64,000 bases of DNA from Streptomyces sp. NBC_00461 (GTDB lineage Bacteria; Actinomycetota; Actinomycetes; Streptomycetales; Streptomycetaceae). Under the pieces are notes generated by a model. It did no database searches, was not told where the DNA came from, and worked only from the letters and a program-made list of their open reading frames with translations. Position 1 is the stretch's first letter, and the number at the start of each line of letters is the position of its first letter. Positions 63,169-64,000 of the stretch are shown here, in pieces. The translations under genes were made by a program, and so were the position numbers. The stretch covers positions 2,513,001 through 2,577,000 of the forward strand of contig NZ_CP107902.1 in NCBI RefSeq assembly GCF_036013935.1, given 5' to 3'.

Positions 63169-64000
63169 CTACTCCCCGGCAGGCGCGTGCTCCGCGGCCG
63201 TCCGTACGTCGATCTCCCGCCAGAACCCGGCCCGGATCGCGTACCGGTCGTGCTCGTCGATCTGGTCGTCCTTGTGGGCGAGCAGCCCGAAGCGGGCGGC
63301 GTAGCGCAGCAGCTCCCCGTCGACGCGGTGCGGGACCCGCGGGTACATCCCGGACAGCTTCTGCAGATGGCTCTGGTCGCCCAGCCGCTCCATCCACCGC
63401 CGCGCGAACACCTGCCCGACCTCGAAGGGATCGCCGCCGACCGTGGTGATGTCCTCCTCCCGGTCGGCCCACCGCTGCTCGGCCGTGGTCAGCTGTGCCA
63501 GCGTCGGCATCGAGGCGGCTTCGGGGGCCTCCGCGACGGGCCGGTCCACCCAGCCCTTGTCGGAGGACCAGCGCAGGGTCGCGTTGGCGGGATGCTGGGC
63601 GGGCTGCACTCCGGGGGCACGCAGTGCGGCCAGGTCCTTGGGGGTGGGCACTCCCTTGGACGCGGGGACCCGCTCCTGCGTGCCGTTCTCCGAGGCTGCG
63701 GCCGGGGCGTGCTCGACCTCCTCGGAGGTCCGCTCGCGCCCCTGGCCGAGCGAGGAGTCGGGCAGCGGCGCGGAGAGGATCGCGGCGATCTCGGGCCGGG
63801 GCACCGGCGACGGCGCGCACACTCCGCCGAGGTCCTTGGCGCGTACGGCCTTGGTGATCCACGTACGGTCCAGGACACGCCGCTCGTCCGCCTCGGCGAC
63901 CAGGTCCTCGGACTGGTTGTAGTCACCGTCGGCCGCCTGAACGGCCCACAGGTGTACGGCGACGCCGTGCTCCTTGGCGGCCATCATGCCCGGCAGTAGA
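63169..64000 (-). CDS. NYN-domain-like protein, C-terminal part (cut by window edge)
   Basis: The frame is open through the right edge, so 277 residues are visible. The edge-proximal part, LLPGMMAAKEHGVAVHLWAVQA, fits the end of a NYN/PIN-type nuclease domain (the G-V-V-LW strand). A long middle region is Pro/Ala-rich, and a C-terminal part with VFARRWMERLGDQSHLQKLSGMYPRVPHRVDGELL (in parts) is more conserved. Ribonuclease activity is possible but the active-site residues are outside the window. Confidence 0.65.
   Translation of the reverse strand, partial: LLPGMMAAKEHGVAVHLWAVQAADGDYNQSEDLVAEADERRVLDRTWITKAVRAKDLGGVCAPSPVPRPEIAAILSAPLPDSSLGQGRERTSEEVEHAPAAASENGTQERVPASKGVPTPKDLAALRAPGVQPAQHPANATLRWSSDKGWVDRPVAEAPEAASMPTLAQLTTAEQRWADREEDITTVGGDPFEVGQVFARRWMERLGDQSHLQKLSGMYPRVPHRVDGELLRYAARFGLLAHKDDQIDEHDRYAIRAGFWREIDVRTAAEHAPAGE

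Overview
The window is chromosomal DNA of a Streptomyces or very close actinomycete. It has very high GC with strong third-position GC bias, many GTG and some TTG starts, ATGA/GTGA start-stop overlaps, and Streptomyces-type intergenic hairpin repeats. Gene content and order (gltBD, lgt, trpCMBA, trpE, hisI, hisDCB-H-priA-hisF) are those of the Streptomyces core chromosome. I see no insertion sequence, prophage, CRISPR array, tRNA or rRNA.

Layout. 1-2.8 kb: desferrioxamine-type siderophore genes (desA, and desB cut by the left edge). 3.1-8.2 kb: aminopeptidase N, a response regulator, a chorismate mutase fused in frame to an AraC-type DNA-binding remnant, and a metallopeptidase. 8.3-18.5 kb: a compact catabolic island of eleven genes whose order and families match the mycobacterial KstR2 regulon for steroid C/D-ring (HIP) breakdown: two SDRs, echA20, ipdA, ipdB, ipdC, fadA6, kstR2, a third SDR (ipdF-like), fadE30 and a fadE33-like gene. 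Two divergent promoters carry nearly the same 16-17 bp operator. 18.5-22.8 kb: an orphan cytochrome b, a HutD-like protein, a rhomboid protease and a secreted GH46 chitosanase. 23-29 kb: glutamate synthase (gltBD), with GlnR-like sites upstream. 29.4-30.2 kb: a VIT/CCC1 metal transporter with an iron-box-like site in front. 30.4-38.4 kb: a translationally coupled operon of four different ADP-ribosylglycohydrolase paralogues, a ribokinase, a CaiB/BaiF CoA-transferase and a CitE/HpcH-like lyase. 38.4-47.2 kb: lgt, a DsbA-like oxidoreductase, trpA-trpB-trpM-trpC, three membrane proteins, trpE and hisI. 47.3-50 kb: a TIGR03085-type protein and an ArsR/MFS pair with a 24-bp inverted repeat. 50-55.8 kb: the his operon, including ridA and an unlisted small membrane ORF. 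56-64 kb: miscellaneous proteins, a 24-residue bL37-like ribosomal protein, an ABC exporter and a NYN-type protein cut by the right edge.

How the genes work together. The trp genes lack trpF, and priA in the his operon should supply that activity. GltBD makes glutamate, the amino donor used by the biosynthetic operons. The KstR2-like repressor lies in one of the operons that its two predicted operators would control. No fadD3-like CoA ligase and no ring A/B or side-chain steroid genes are in the window, so the natural substrate of the catabolic island is open. The ADP-ribosylglycohydrolase operon suggests removal or salvage of ADP-ribose, with ribose phosphorylated by the ribokinase, but the roles of the last two enzymes in that operon are unclear.
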